Notes under the pieces: generated by a model
What the model was told of the DNA's origin: nothing
Seen by the model: the letters and a program-made list of their open reading frames with translations, nothing else
The model's database searches: none
Made by a program: the position numbers and the translations under genes
Origin: Corynebacterium pseudopelargi
Lineage (GTDB): Bacteria; Actinomycetota; Actinomycetes; Mycobacteriales; Mycobacteriaceae
Direction: 5' to 3'
Length of the DNA: 64,000 nucleotides
Assembly: GCF_003814005.1 (NCBI RefSeq)
Contig: NZ_CP033898.1
Coordinates: forward strand, 1,860,001-1,924,000
In this document: piece after piece, positions 9,608-16,395 of the stretch
How positions within the stretch are numbered: the stretch's first letter is position 1
Layout: the number at the start of each line of letters is the position of its first letter

Positions 9608-9650
9608 AAGAAAAGCCCCCGCGCGAAGCGGAGGCTTGGCTTTCGGGGGC
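9608..9650 (-). terminator. rho-independent terminator
   Basis: GCCCCCG (9615-9621) and CGGGGGC (9644-9650) form a stem read on the minus strand, followed by TTTTCTT. It ends the small membrane protein gene at 9656-9835 before trpS. Confidence 0.7.
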
Positions 9651-9655
9651 CGTTG

Positions 9656-9835
9656 CTATTGCATCTGCGGCTTTTTACCCATGAAGAAAGTAAGGGAAGC
9701 AACCACTGCTGCGCCACCAACGCCCATGAGCAACGCCCCAATGATGGCCTTGATGTCCGGCTCGCCAAAGAGCAGGAAGGACAAAGCGATCAAAATAACG
9801 CCGAGGATCAAAAGTGCAACGCCTTTGGCACGCAT
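9656..9835 (-). CDS. small two-helix membrane protein
   Basis: 59-residue protein, MRAKGVALLILGVILIALS then a short loop and AIIGALLMGVGGAAVVASLTFFMG, ending in a basic tail. Two membrane helices are evident. AAGGAG lies 7 bp before the ATG at 9835, which fixes the start; the longer open frame above it runs through the xthA-like remnant and is not coding. A hairpin terminator follows. No family recognised; it resembles the many short corynebacterial inner-membrane proteins of unknown role. Confidence 0.75.
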   Translation of the reverse strand: MRAKGVALLILGVILIALSFLLFGEPDIKAIIGALLMGVGGAAVVASLTFFMGKKPQMQ

Positions 9836-9892
9836 GAGGGGTCTCCTTGAATTCTGGGATAACTGTGGGCAGAAGTTACCCTCCATTATTCC

Positions 9893-10106
9893 ATGTCCTA
9901 GACAACGTTGAGGGAAGAATGGTCCGAGCAACGCAGATCATAGGCCACAGCCCTATCCACCCAGCAGCGTTGTGCCCGCTCAAGCATGGTTTTTATGGCC
10001 AACTGATCGTCGATGCGCCACCTCGCGTCGGTATCGAAAGCTCTACCCCTATACGCCCACCACGTGGAGTTGGCGTGCTCTGGAGCTTGTCGACGCTCCA
10101 CGTAGC
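9893..10106 (-). pseudogene. degenerate 3' fragment of a second xthA
   Basis: About 214 bp align without gaps to the last part of the intact xthA gene (13439-13652), with about 25 mismatches by eye (about 88% identity). The frame reads EHANSTWWAYRGRAFDTDA, then TMLERAQRCWVD and CSDHSSLNVV, compared with EHTNFTWWTYRGKAFDTDA and WSDHSPLNVVYDMG in the real gene. A TAC to TAG change stops it four residues early. The upstream five-sixths of the gene is absent. It marks the left edge of a 3.3-kb accessory segment. Confidence 0.85.
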
Positions 10107-10140
10107 GATAGGCAGGTGGGGTTGGATCAGAGGGAGGCGC

Positions 10141-10473
10141 TCAGGAGCCTTGCTCGTGATCTGCACTGACATCGAAAAGGAGTGAGAAGAGTGCCTCGGA
10201 TTTTTCCAGATCGTTTTTCCTTAGAGCAGACTCGCCAAAAGGTTTGATGAACTTCTTATCTTGCCTGAATACGGGCTGTTCACCTTCTTTGTAAATGCAA
10301 GCTGTTATTTCTTCACACTCGGATACTTGGTCGGTGAAGTCGAGGATTTCCCTGTCTGTTGCGACTAAGGGGTTACTGCCGTATTGGCCGAGCGCCGCAG
10401 CAAGCGAAGCCCAGTCGCCAGTTTCTTCGATTTCGTTGATAACTGCTTGCAAGACGTCTTGCTTGAGCAACAT
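10141..10473 (-). CDS. hypothetical protein
   Basis: 110-residue acidic soluble protein starting MLLKQDVLQAVINEIEETG, with no signal peptide, membrane helix or motif I recognise. The ATG at 10473 is preferred over an earlier in-frame start at 10497; AAGG lies 4 bp upstream. Size, acidity and position in a region of gene debris would fit an orphan immunity protein, but nothing in the sequence proves that. Lower GC and less biased codon use than the flanking housekeeping genes suggest acquisition. Confidence 0.55.
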   Translation of the reverse strand: MLLKQDVLQAVINEIEETGDWASLAAALGQYGSNPLVATDREILDFTDQVSECEEITACIYKEGEQPVFRQDKKFIKPFGESALRKNDLEKSEALFSLLFDVSADHEQGS

Positions 10474-10506
10474 GCACCTTGAAAAGTTTTGTATCACTGC
10501 CGGTTT

Positions 10507-10656
10507 TTATGTCGATGGTACATCCACCAGTTTTGCTTTTAGCGTGAAGTGCCCAATTTCTAATCCCGCCAGTTCAACCCTCGTATTACCTCGCCTTTCT
10601 AGCTTACTGCGTTCCATGTCATAAAAATCTGACTTCCTGCAATCCGGAAGAATCAT
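10507..10656 (-). CDS. short ORF, possibly a gene remnant
   Basis: 49 codons, starting MILPDCRKSDFYDME and ending AKLVDVPST, 33 bp upstream of and on the same strand as the 110-residue hypothetical protein. No ribosome binding site is clear. It could be the 3' end of a larger upstream gene whose rest has been lost, for example the partner of the following protein. Coding status is uncertain. Confidence 0.25.
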   Translation of the reverse strand: MILPDCRKSDFYDMERSKLERRGNTRVELAGLEIGHFTLKAKLVDVPST

Positions 10657-10927
10657 GCTCGCACTGGTCTCCGAATGGACAACTTTTCAAAAGAGGCAGC
10701 AATGGCTATGAAAAATTTGAAACGTTTGGGTTTCTCAGTTGTCGCATCCTCAACGATCAAAAACGCTCGTGGTTATGCCTGGTCTTGGACTTGTTTAAGC
10801 GTGAGGTTGGCACGGCCGAGACGCAATGCGACGTTGCGTCGAAAAGACCCTGGAGTTCAATTTAGGCATGCTCGAAACTCAATTGTTATTACACTCCGCA
10901 GTAGCGAACAAGCGTTAAGGAGCAATG

Positions 10928-11086
10928 ATGAGAGATGTCTGGGTAGCACTGTTGTTAGCAGTGGTTGTGTACTTTACCAACTGGGCTTTGTATAGAAATG
11001 GGGTTATTAGCCAGAACGCCTCAAGCACCATCAATTTTTTGCTTGTTATTGCTTGCGCTTCCTATGGATTTTTTCGAAAGAAGTAG
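10928..11086 (+). CDS. small membrane protein
   Basis: 52 residues, MRDVWVALLLAVVVYFTNWALY then a short polar loop and STINFLLVIACASYGFF with a terminal RKK. Two membrane helices with a positive C terminus are a coherent design. AAGGAG stands 5 bp before the ATG at 10928; an ATG directly before it is too close to the ribosome binding site. No family recognised. It may encode a bacteriocin-immunity-like or stress peptide, but there is no evidence for either. Confidence 0.5.
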   Translation: MRDVWVALLLAVVVYFTNWALYRNGVISQNASSTINFLLVIACASYGFFRKK

Positions 11087-11118
11087 TTTTCGAGTCGCCT
11101 CTGTTTGCGAAAACCGTA

Positions 11119-11406
11119 CTATCTAGTCTCTTTAACGTATCTGTGAACCGCGCCAATCGAGTATCCGGTTTCTGCCGCAATGCCTCTCATGCTTAGTCCA
11201 GTTGAGCAGAGTGCTACAACGCGCTTCCGTTTCTCTCCTGCCTTAGCTAAATAATCCCTCCTAGGTTCCGAAGCCCAGCGGATTATTGAACTTTTTGCAG
11301 CCCCAGTTTTTTCATGAAGTTCCCTTAGCGGCCAGCCATTTCGTTGATGTTCTTTCAGCATTTTTAGGAACCTTTGTCGGCTTCCTAAGCGTTGTTTTTG
11401 CAGCAT
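11119..11406 (-). CDS. helix-turn-helix protein, plasmid-like
   Basis: 95-residue basic protein with two predicted helix-turn-helix units: NGWPLRELHEKTGAAKSSIIRWA (about 22-44) and STGLSMRGIAAETGYSIGAV (about 70-89), ending HRYVKETR. The layout resembles the C-terminal DNA-binding part of corynebacterial plasmid replication proteins or the small HTH proteins encoded beside them; this is a resemblance by eye only. The ATG at 11406 has GGGGAGA just upstream and overlaps the end of the broken frame 11385-11650, as for a coupled second gene. Longer frames upstream of 11406 read through that fragment in the wrong phase. Confidence 0.55.
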   Translation of the reverse strand: MLQKQRLGSRQRFLKMLKEHQRNGWPLRELHEKTGAAKSSIIRWASEPRRDYLAKAGEKRKRVVALCSTGLSMRGIAAETGYSIGAVHRYVKETR

Positions 11407-11650
11407 GTTCTCCCCAGTGTTTTTGGGCGCTTTTGCGTCAGTGTTCGGCTTGTTTTTTGAAGCATTCTCCGGTGGAGATCGAGGCGCTTGGCGATCCTGC
11501 CGGCAAACGCTGGGTCGCCGTCGAGGATCGGGGGGGGAGTCCTGATTCAATGCGGGCGAGGATTCGGATGGCGCGTTGGTCTGCGGGGTGTGTAATTGGC
11601 GGGACGGTTCTACACCGTCCAGGAGTACTTACAAGGTCCGGGGAGTTCAT
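11385..11650 (-). pseudogene. frameshifted gene fragment upstream of HTH gene
   Basis: The minus-strand frame reads THPADQRAIRILARIESGL up to a run of eight C (plus-strand G at 11530-11537). It then continues sensibly only in another phase as ILDGDPAFAGRIAKRLDLHRR, with the stop at 11385-11387, 20 bases inside the HTH gene. A length change in the homopolymer therefore splits what was one frame. The 5' part of the gene is missing. The family is not identified; the arrangement of a larger gene overlapping a small HTH gene recalls plasmid rep regions. Confidence 0.45.
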
Positions 11651-11971
11651 ATGCCACGCCGCCGTCGCGGTCGGTGATGATCAACGCCTACAAAAAACCA
11701 GTGGTGAGCTTCGATGGAAGCCAGCGGCACACGTGGCATCCAACAGGCATTTAAGGAGTCTGCGCGGGTGTTTATAGCAACCACCGTCCGATGGGGTCTT
11801 CAACGTCGCCTTTTCCACCGGCGTGTTCAAGGTAGGACCTAACCGAATCTGATTCTTAGGAGGGGCAGAATAATCCGCCGCCACCCTAGAAGGGCGGCCA
11901 GTCTCGGGGCCGAGGCATTAACGGCTACAGCCCTACCCGAAATGGAAGCACATAAGAGCGGGATACCGCAG
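11651..11971. other. stretch with no supportable gene
   Basis: Only short, mutually inconsistent frames are present, e.g. a minus-strand stretch reading IITDRDGGVAYELPG before a stop. It looks like gene debris belonging to the same decayed region as 11385-11650. No repeats or inverted ends of an insertion sequence were seen. Confidence 0.5.
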
Positions 11972-12529
11972 TTATGAACTTGGTGGAAAATGACCAGTAA
12001 CAAGGACTTCTTCGGAATCAGGATCCCATTCAAAGGCAACGGTGGTCCGGCCACTCGATTCTGCGGCAGATTCCCCTTCCTTTCGGAAGCGGTAGGTGAT
12101 CGCTAGTGCCGAATCGCTCAAGCGATTTACTTCTGGTGCAAAACTATAGATTTCTTCGCTGGCCGGCCCAATAAATTCACCATTATGGAATAGCGCTACC
12201 TGCATGGGCGTCGAAACCGTTCTCCCCTCAGCAGCAGGGATCAGTGCGTAGGAAAGCTCGGCGCATGGCTTTTCACTGTCTAAAACTGCTTGCTCTATTG
12301 CCCAGGGCGTACTTGAGAGTCTAGGAAGATCGCCTGAGTGCTGCTCAAGCGAAGACATCAGCTCTTCGGAGCTACACCCTTCAGCTCCATCCGAACCCGG
12401 AGCGGCTTGCGAATTTGGCTCAATGTTTGGAGCAAGGCTCGAGGGAGTAATGCATGCAGTGAGGCTAAAACCCAACAGCGACGAGGCTGCTAGCGCGAAA
12501 ACTGTGTGGGCGTGTTTGAGGCTCCGCAT
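11972..12529 (-). CDS. LppP/LprE-family lipoprotein
   Basis: 185-residue lipoprotein: MRSLKHAHTVFALAASSL is the signal and LTAC the lipobox. The mature part matches the LppP/LprE pattern known from mycobacteria and corynebacteria: a Cys pair, CAELSYALIP, then MQVALFHNGEFIGPAS, then LAITYRFRKEGESAAESSGRT and a final VTGHFPPSS. The protein would be anchored on the outer face of the cytoplasmic membrane. Family function is not established. It is encoded inside the segment bounded by the xthA copies, head-to-head with another lipoprotein gene about 280 bp away. Confidence 0.82.
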   Translation of the reverse strand: MRSLKHAHTVFALAASSLLGFSLTACITPSSLAPNIEPNSQAAPGSDGAEGCSSEELMSSLEQHSGDLPRLSSTPWAIEQAVLDSEKPCAELSYALIPAAEGRTVSTPMQVALFHNGEFIGPASEEIYSFAPEVNRLSDSALAITYRFRKEGESAAESSGRTTVAFEWDPDSEEVLVTGHFPPSS

Positions 12530-12811
12530 GAGAAAAATTGTACTTCACGGTGTAAGCAAACTTTTCTCGGTGCTCTCAACAGATTGCAGCTCAATACGTA
12601 GTCCAATGGCTTTGTGCAAACTCGTGCCGGCAGGTAGTTCCCGCTACCCTGCGCCGCAAAGCAGAGCCCGTATGAGCAAAACACCGCAGAAGCAGATCAC
12701 TACAGCAACCCTCCTGATGTTTGACGAGGCTTTCGCCTTGCAGCGATGACGCAGATAGTTCGGTCCGAGCGAGACAAAAATGTTCCTGACCAGGGCGATA
12801 AACTAAGAACT

Positions 12812-13408
12812 ATGAAGAAACTATTCCCCGTTTTCCTTGCTGGTTTGCTCGCCGGGTGCGGCAGTACTCTACCGAATGCCTCTACCCCACCGGCGCCAGG
12901 TCCGGCCGAAGATGTGATCGTTCATAGTTCGGATTTGCAGGAGTTTGACCTTAGAGAGCAGGAGATCTCCAAAATGGGGAACGCCGGCTACTTCGAGGCC
13001 ACTTCTTATGAACCGCAGGAATGCGAGGCCATCGGTTGGAACGACTCCGAGACGCGAAGGTGGGGTCAAGCCGATGGAGTGGATATGGCTAGTACCGGTT
13101 TCTACACACCCGACGGCATCGTACTTGTCATGGTGGACAAGCAGCCCGTCGAAGTAAACGACTGCAGCTATGTCGTAACCAAGGGTGAACTGGTAGGGAC
13201 GCCTATTTCTTATGTTCACAAAGTAACCCAGCTCGATGGTGGCGGCACCCTGCAGGAGTGGATGGGTGGGCAGTTTGAATCGAAGCAGATTGTATATGCC
13301 GATAACGAGGGTGGATACCATTTCGTTGTAGTTGACCCGCGAGGACAAGATCCTGAACTGGTACAGCAGATAGCGAAGATTCAAAAAGAGAAACTCGCTA
13401 CCGGCTAA
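12812..13408 (+). CDS. putative lipoprotein of unknown function
   Basis: 198 residues starting MKKLFPVFLAGLLAGCGS: a short signal and the lipobox LAGC. The mature part has a proline-rich linker and one globular domain with paired Cys (QECEAIGW and NDCSYVV), reminiscent of the mycobacterial PknH-extracellular/LpqN-type sensor-like lipoproteins, but I cannot assign a family. An earlier in-frame ATG at 12746 would bury the signal peptide. It ends 23 bp from the convergent xthA gene, directly at the right boundary of the accessory segment. Confidence 0.72.
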   Translation: MKKLFPVFLAGLLAGCGSTLPNASTPPAPGPAEDVIVHSSDLQEFDLREQEISKMGNAGYFEATSYEPQECEAIGWNDSETRRWGQADGVDMASTGFYTPDGIVLVMVDKQPVEVNDCSYVVTKGELVGTPISYVHKVTQLDGGGTLQEWMGGQFESKQIVYADNEGGYHFVVVDPRGQDPELVQQIAKIQKEKLATG

Positions 13409-13431
13409 GCCCCTTAAAAACCTGAAACTAG

Positions 13432-14328
13432 TTATCCCATGTCGTAGACGACGTTGAGGGGAGAATGGTCCGACCAACGCAGATCATAGGCCGCAGCCTT
13501 GTCTACCCAGCAGCGTTGTGCCCGCTCAAGCATGGTTTTGGTGGCCGCCTGGTAATCAATGCGCCACCCCGCGTCGGTATCGAAAGCCTTACCCCTATAC
13601 GTCCACCACGTGAAGTTGGTGTGCTCCGGAGCTAGTCGACGCGCCACGTCGAACCACTTCGGATCTGTTGCTACCTCGCGCGCAGTGCCCTGGTATTCCA
13701 CCGCGCCTGCCCACTGCCCTGCCCCTTCTACCAAGCTGTGCGCTTCGGGGAAGGTGCCAAAGATGGCGTCCATGAAGGCACGCTCATCGGGCAAGAAGCC
13801 CGACTTCTTCTTATTGGCCTTATCGTTTTTCAGATCATCGGGGCGGTGGCAGATATTCCAGTCGCCACCAATGACCATCTTCGGATTATCTTGGGCAGCC
13901 TGCTCGATGTAGGGCTGGAAGCTATCGAGGAAGCGGTATTTCTCATCCTGCTTCTCAGTATCCGCAGCACCCGAAGGGAGGTAGAGCGAAGCGACGGTGA
14001 CATCACCGAGCTTGCCTTCGATATAGCGGCCGGAATCTTCAAAGCCCTCAATGCCGATGCGCACATCCTCCAAGGGCTGCTTGCTTAAAATACCCACACC
14101 TGCACGACCCTTGGCTGCGGCCGGCGCACCAACGTAGTGCCAGGTATCGAGGAGGGGCTCAAGTGCTTTGAGCGTTTCTTTTTCGCTGGCGCGCACTTCC
14201 TGCAGCAGCACCACATCACTGCCGGATTGCTCAAGCCAGGGGATAAAACCAAGGTTGGTTTCGCTGCGCTGCTTTACTGCAGCACGGATACCATTGACGT
14301 TCACGGTGGTGATGTGGAGTGTGCTCAT
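13432..14328 (-). CDS. xthA: exodeoxyribonuclease III
   Basis: 298-residue endonuclease/exonuclease/phosphatase-fold DNA repair enzyme acting at abasic sites. Motifs in order: VNVNGIRAA (about 8-16), LLQEVRAS with the metal-binding Glu (about 40), GGDWNICH (about 150), and WSDHSPLNVV with the catalytic Asp-His pair near the C terminus. The ATG at 14328 starts MSTLHITTVNVNG, as expected. Its last ~214 bp are duplicated in degenerate form at 9893-10106. Confidence 0.94.
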   Translation of the reverse strand: MSTLHITTVNVNGIRAAVKQRSETNLGFIPWLEQSGSDVVLLQEVRASEKETLKALEPLLDTWHYVGAPAAAKGRAGVGILSKQPLEDVRIGIEGFEDSGRYIEGKLGDVTVASLYLPSGAADTEKQDEKYRFLDSFQPYIEQAAQDNPKMVIGGDWNICHRPDDLKNDKANKKKSGFLPDERAFMDAIFGTFPEAHSLVEGAGQWAGAVEYQGTAREVATDPKWFDVARRLAPEHTNFTWWTYRGKAFDTDAGWRIDYQAATKTMLERAQRCWVDKAAAYDLRWSDHSPLNVVYDMG

Positions 14329-14429
14329 GGGGCACCACTTTAGCCGGAGCCTCCGAGGTGCTTGCAGTGTGGATAGCGTTGCTCGCGTTCAGGCCTCACA
14401 CTGCCCCTTGCCCTAGATAAGTCTTGACT

Positions 14430-14459
14430 GTGGTGGTAAGATGAGCCAAAAGCCACCAC
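14430..14459. promoter_or_regulatory. inverted repeat before small membrane gene
   Basis: GTGGTGG (14430-14436) and CCACCAC (14453-14459) form a 7-bp inverted repeat with a 16-bp spacer in the gap before the gene at 14481. It could be an operator or an mRNA hairpin; nothing distinguishes these. Confidence 0.3.
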
Positions 14460-14480
14460 GACACCGAAAGACGCCTTGTT

Positions 14481-14726
14481 ATGGAGCAGTTACCGCTGGA
14501 TTCCCCTCCCTCTGCCGTCCTGCCCAGCGCCTACGATGCCATTTGGTCTTCACTCTGGATTGCGTGGATCGTGCTGCTGGTTGCAGCCATCATCTCCTTG
14601 GCTAAGCATTATCGCGAGTACCCACGCTGGTGGATCTTGGCGCTTATCATTTGGTTCCTGCCAATCATTGGCCCGGCCATGTACCTTGGGCACCGCTTGA
14701 TGGTGCGCAGAAGGCGTAAGTCTTAA
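14481..14726 (+). CDS. small membrane protein with PLDc_N-like domain
   Basis: 81 residues. Two membrane helices, AIWSSLWIAWIVLLVAAII and WWILALIIWFLPIIGPAMYL, are separated by a short basic loop, and the protein ends in MVRRRRKS. The second helix with its FLPIIGPxxYL ending is the hallmark of the phospholipase D N-terminal (PLDc_N) membrane domain, found alone in many small actinobacterial proteins. No catalytic domain is attached, so it is not an enzyme by itself. A strong bidirectional hairpin follows. Confidence 0.78.
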   Translation: MEQLPLDSPPSAVLPSAYDAIWSSLWIAWIVLLVAAIISLAKHYREYPRWWILALIIWFLPIIGPAMYLGHRLMVRRRRKS

Positions 14727-14742
14727 ACAACAAAACCCGAAA

Positions 14743-14780
14743 CCCCCTTGCTCGCATACCCGTGAGCAAGGGGGCTTTCT
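14743..14780. terminator. bidirectional terminator
   Basis: CCCCCTTGCTC (14743-14753) pairs with GAGCAAGGGGG (14764-14774), an 11-bp stem with a 10-nt loop, followed by CTTTCTTT on the plus strand. It serves the gene ending at 14726 and the convergent gene ending at 14798. Confidence 0.8.
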
Positions 14781-14797
14781 TTATAGCTTGGGCAAGG

Positions 14798-15409
14798 CTA
14801 GGGCATGTTGCGGCCCATATAGCGGCGCACACCCCAGAGCACCGAGAGCAGCGTGTACATGGCAGCGTGGTTGATTGCTGCCATGAAGATCGACATAACC
14901 AGGCGGCCAGCGGAGTACGCCGTGTCAAACGCAGCTTCAAGGGATTCAGCACCGCTGCTGAACCGCACCACCAGAATATTGAAGCCGACGATGATCCAGC
15001 CGAGCAGAATTACACCCCAGCCGATGGTCCACATCAGCGAGTCTTCCTTCTTGCGCTGGGCCGACACAGGGAACTTTGATGCATTCACCTGAAGGTTATA
15101 GGTGCGGTTGAGGGGGTGCGCCTGCTCCGACCAACCCTGCTGGGAAGCCTGCGATTGGGTTTGCATTGCGGCGATTTCTCGAAGTCGAGCAATGTCGATG
15201 GTGGGGGCGGAGGCGTCGTCAAGCTGAGCATCGTAGACACTGCGACGCTGCGCATCGCCGAGGATCTTCTGGGCGGTTTGGAGCTTATCGCGCTCAGCGT
15301 TCGCACCAGGGGCGAGCTGTTGGATGCGAACCTGCAGCTCATTGGCTAGTTCCGCGGCTGACTTGGAGCGCTCGAGGCTTAAGTCTTGATAAAGGTCATA
15401 GTGAGCCAT
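14798..15409 (-). CDS. J-domain-like membrane protein
   Basis: 203 residues. The N-terminal ~65 residues (YDLYQDLSLERSKSAAEL, then RDKLQTAQKILGDAQRRSVYD) have the helix pattern of a DnaJ J-domain, including the closing RRSVYDAQL, but lack the HPD tripeptide needed to stimulate Hsp70 ATPase. Two or three membrane helices follow (WTIGWGVILLGWIIVGFNILV and AAMYTLLSVLWGV). It probably no longer acts as a co-chaperone in the classical way. AAAGGAAG lies 5 bp before the ATG at 15409. It follows the gene at 15427-16290 by 17 bp on the same strand, so they form an operon. Confidence 0.75.
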   Translation of the reverse strand: MAHYDLYQDLSLERSKSAAELANELQVRIQQLAPGANAERDKLQTAQKILGDAQRRSVYDAQLDDASAPTIDIARLREIAAMQTQSQASQQGWSEQAHPLNRTYNLQVNASKFPVSAQRKKEDSLMWTIGWGVILLGWIIVGFNILVVRFSSGAESLEAAFDTAYSAGRLVMSIFMAAINHAAMYTLLSVLWGVRRYMGRNMP

Positions 15410-15426
15410 GGGGGCTTCCTTTCGGT

Positions 15427-16290
15427 TTATTCACAAGGGTCGCTGAAATCAGCGGAATTGTTGAGGGTTCTGCCATTGCCGCCGATTTCTGCTTTTCGTT
15501 GGCACATCGCCGAGGCATCCCGGCCAAAGTCGTAGTAGACGGGATACACCTTGCCACCTTCTGCTTCAGCGCGCAGCGATGAGCACTGGCCGGGGCTGGT
15601 GAATTTCGCACCGGAGTGACGCCCAAGTGCCTGAGCAATTTCCTTGTCGGCGTCTTCGCCTGGGTGAACGATCACGGATTCAACGATCAACACATTTCGG
15701 CCATCACAGGAAGGCTGCTCGGGAGTGAGATGAATCGGAAAGGATCGCGTTTTACACTCACCTACCTGCTCCAGGATCACTTCCGGTGCGCCTTGATCCC
15801 TCAAGCTTTTGAAGTCGTAACAGTCGAAGCCGGTGAAGGTTTCACCGTCTGCTTCGTATCGCTGCCACTTCTCACCATTCCACTGATACAAACCAATGGC
15901 ATCGGTTTGAGGTGTGCCCCCAACCATCCAGCCATTTTGGCAATCATTGACAGCAAAGCGTTCGAAATTCCAAGTTTGCGCCTCAATGACGTCTTGACTG
16001 CAAGGATCAACGCTTGCTTCGTCCACCTCGGTTTCTACCTCGGTGCGCGTCACCTTGGTTGTAGAAGGCTGCTGCGTGAGCGTTACCGTGGAGGTGCCTG
16101 CTGCTTCGCTGGCGGCGCTGGGCTGTGCGTCTTTGCTTTTCGAGCCAACAAAAAACACCACTACCGCGGCAATCAGGCCGAGGATCAGCAGCCCAAGCAC
16201 CCAATACAGCGGCCGGCGTGATTTGGGCGCTGCTTGTTGTGCAGGAGGAGTCCCCCACTCGTTGTTATTCCATGAATTGTTGCTAGGCAC
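15427..16290 (-). CDS. membrane-anchored extracytoplasmic protein
   Basis: 287 residues: a short Asn/Ala-rich cytoplasmic tail, one membrane helix (YWVLGLLILGLIAAVVVFFVG, about 29-49), a Ser/Thr-rich linker, then a Cys-containing extracytoplasmic domain (about 95-287) with six or more cysteines that could form disulfides (DPCSQDV, NDCQNGWMVGG, FDCYDF, GECKTR, PSCDGR, GQCSSL). The YQWNGEKWQRYEADG segment repeats a Trp-Tyr hairpin. No family recognised. It is the first gene of a two-gene operon with the J-domain-like protein, so the two may act together at the membrane. Confidence 0.72.
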   Translation of the reverse strand: MPSNNSWNNNEWGTPPAQQAAPKSRRPLYWVLGLLILGLIAAVVVFFVGSKSKDAQPSAASEAAGTSTVTLTQQPSTTKVTRTEVETEVDEASVDPCSQDVIEAQTWNFERFAVNDCQNGWMVGGTPQTDAIGLYQWNGEKWQRYEADGETFTGFDCYDFKSLRDQGAPEVILEQVGECKTRSFPIHLTPEQPSCDGRNVLIVESVIVHPGEDADKEIAQALGRHSGAKFTSPGQCSSLRAEAEGGKVYPVYYDFGRDASAMCQRKAEIGGNGRTLNNSADFSDPCE

Positions 16291-16395
16291 TCAAACATTA
16301 TGGCCAGCAACAACGATGGAGGGAGAAAAGCACCCCCAAATGCAGGCGAGCCCCGAGGCCAGTTCCTACCTGGCCAAGCATGCCGTGGCGGAGTG

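Noticed and set aside
10702-10995. Plus-strand ORF starting MAMKNLKRLGFSVVASS
   Set aside because: It begins like a signal peptide but turns into an Arg-rich, unstructured sequence and overlaps the better-supported small gene at 10928; at most a broken gene.
16360-16377. GGCCAG/CTGGCC hairpin as MFS terminator
   Set aside because: Six-bp stem without a T-run; not convincing.
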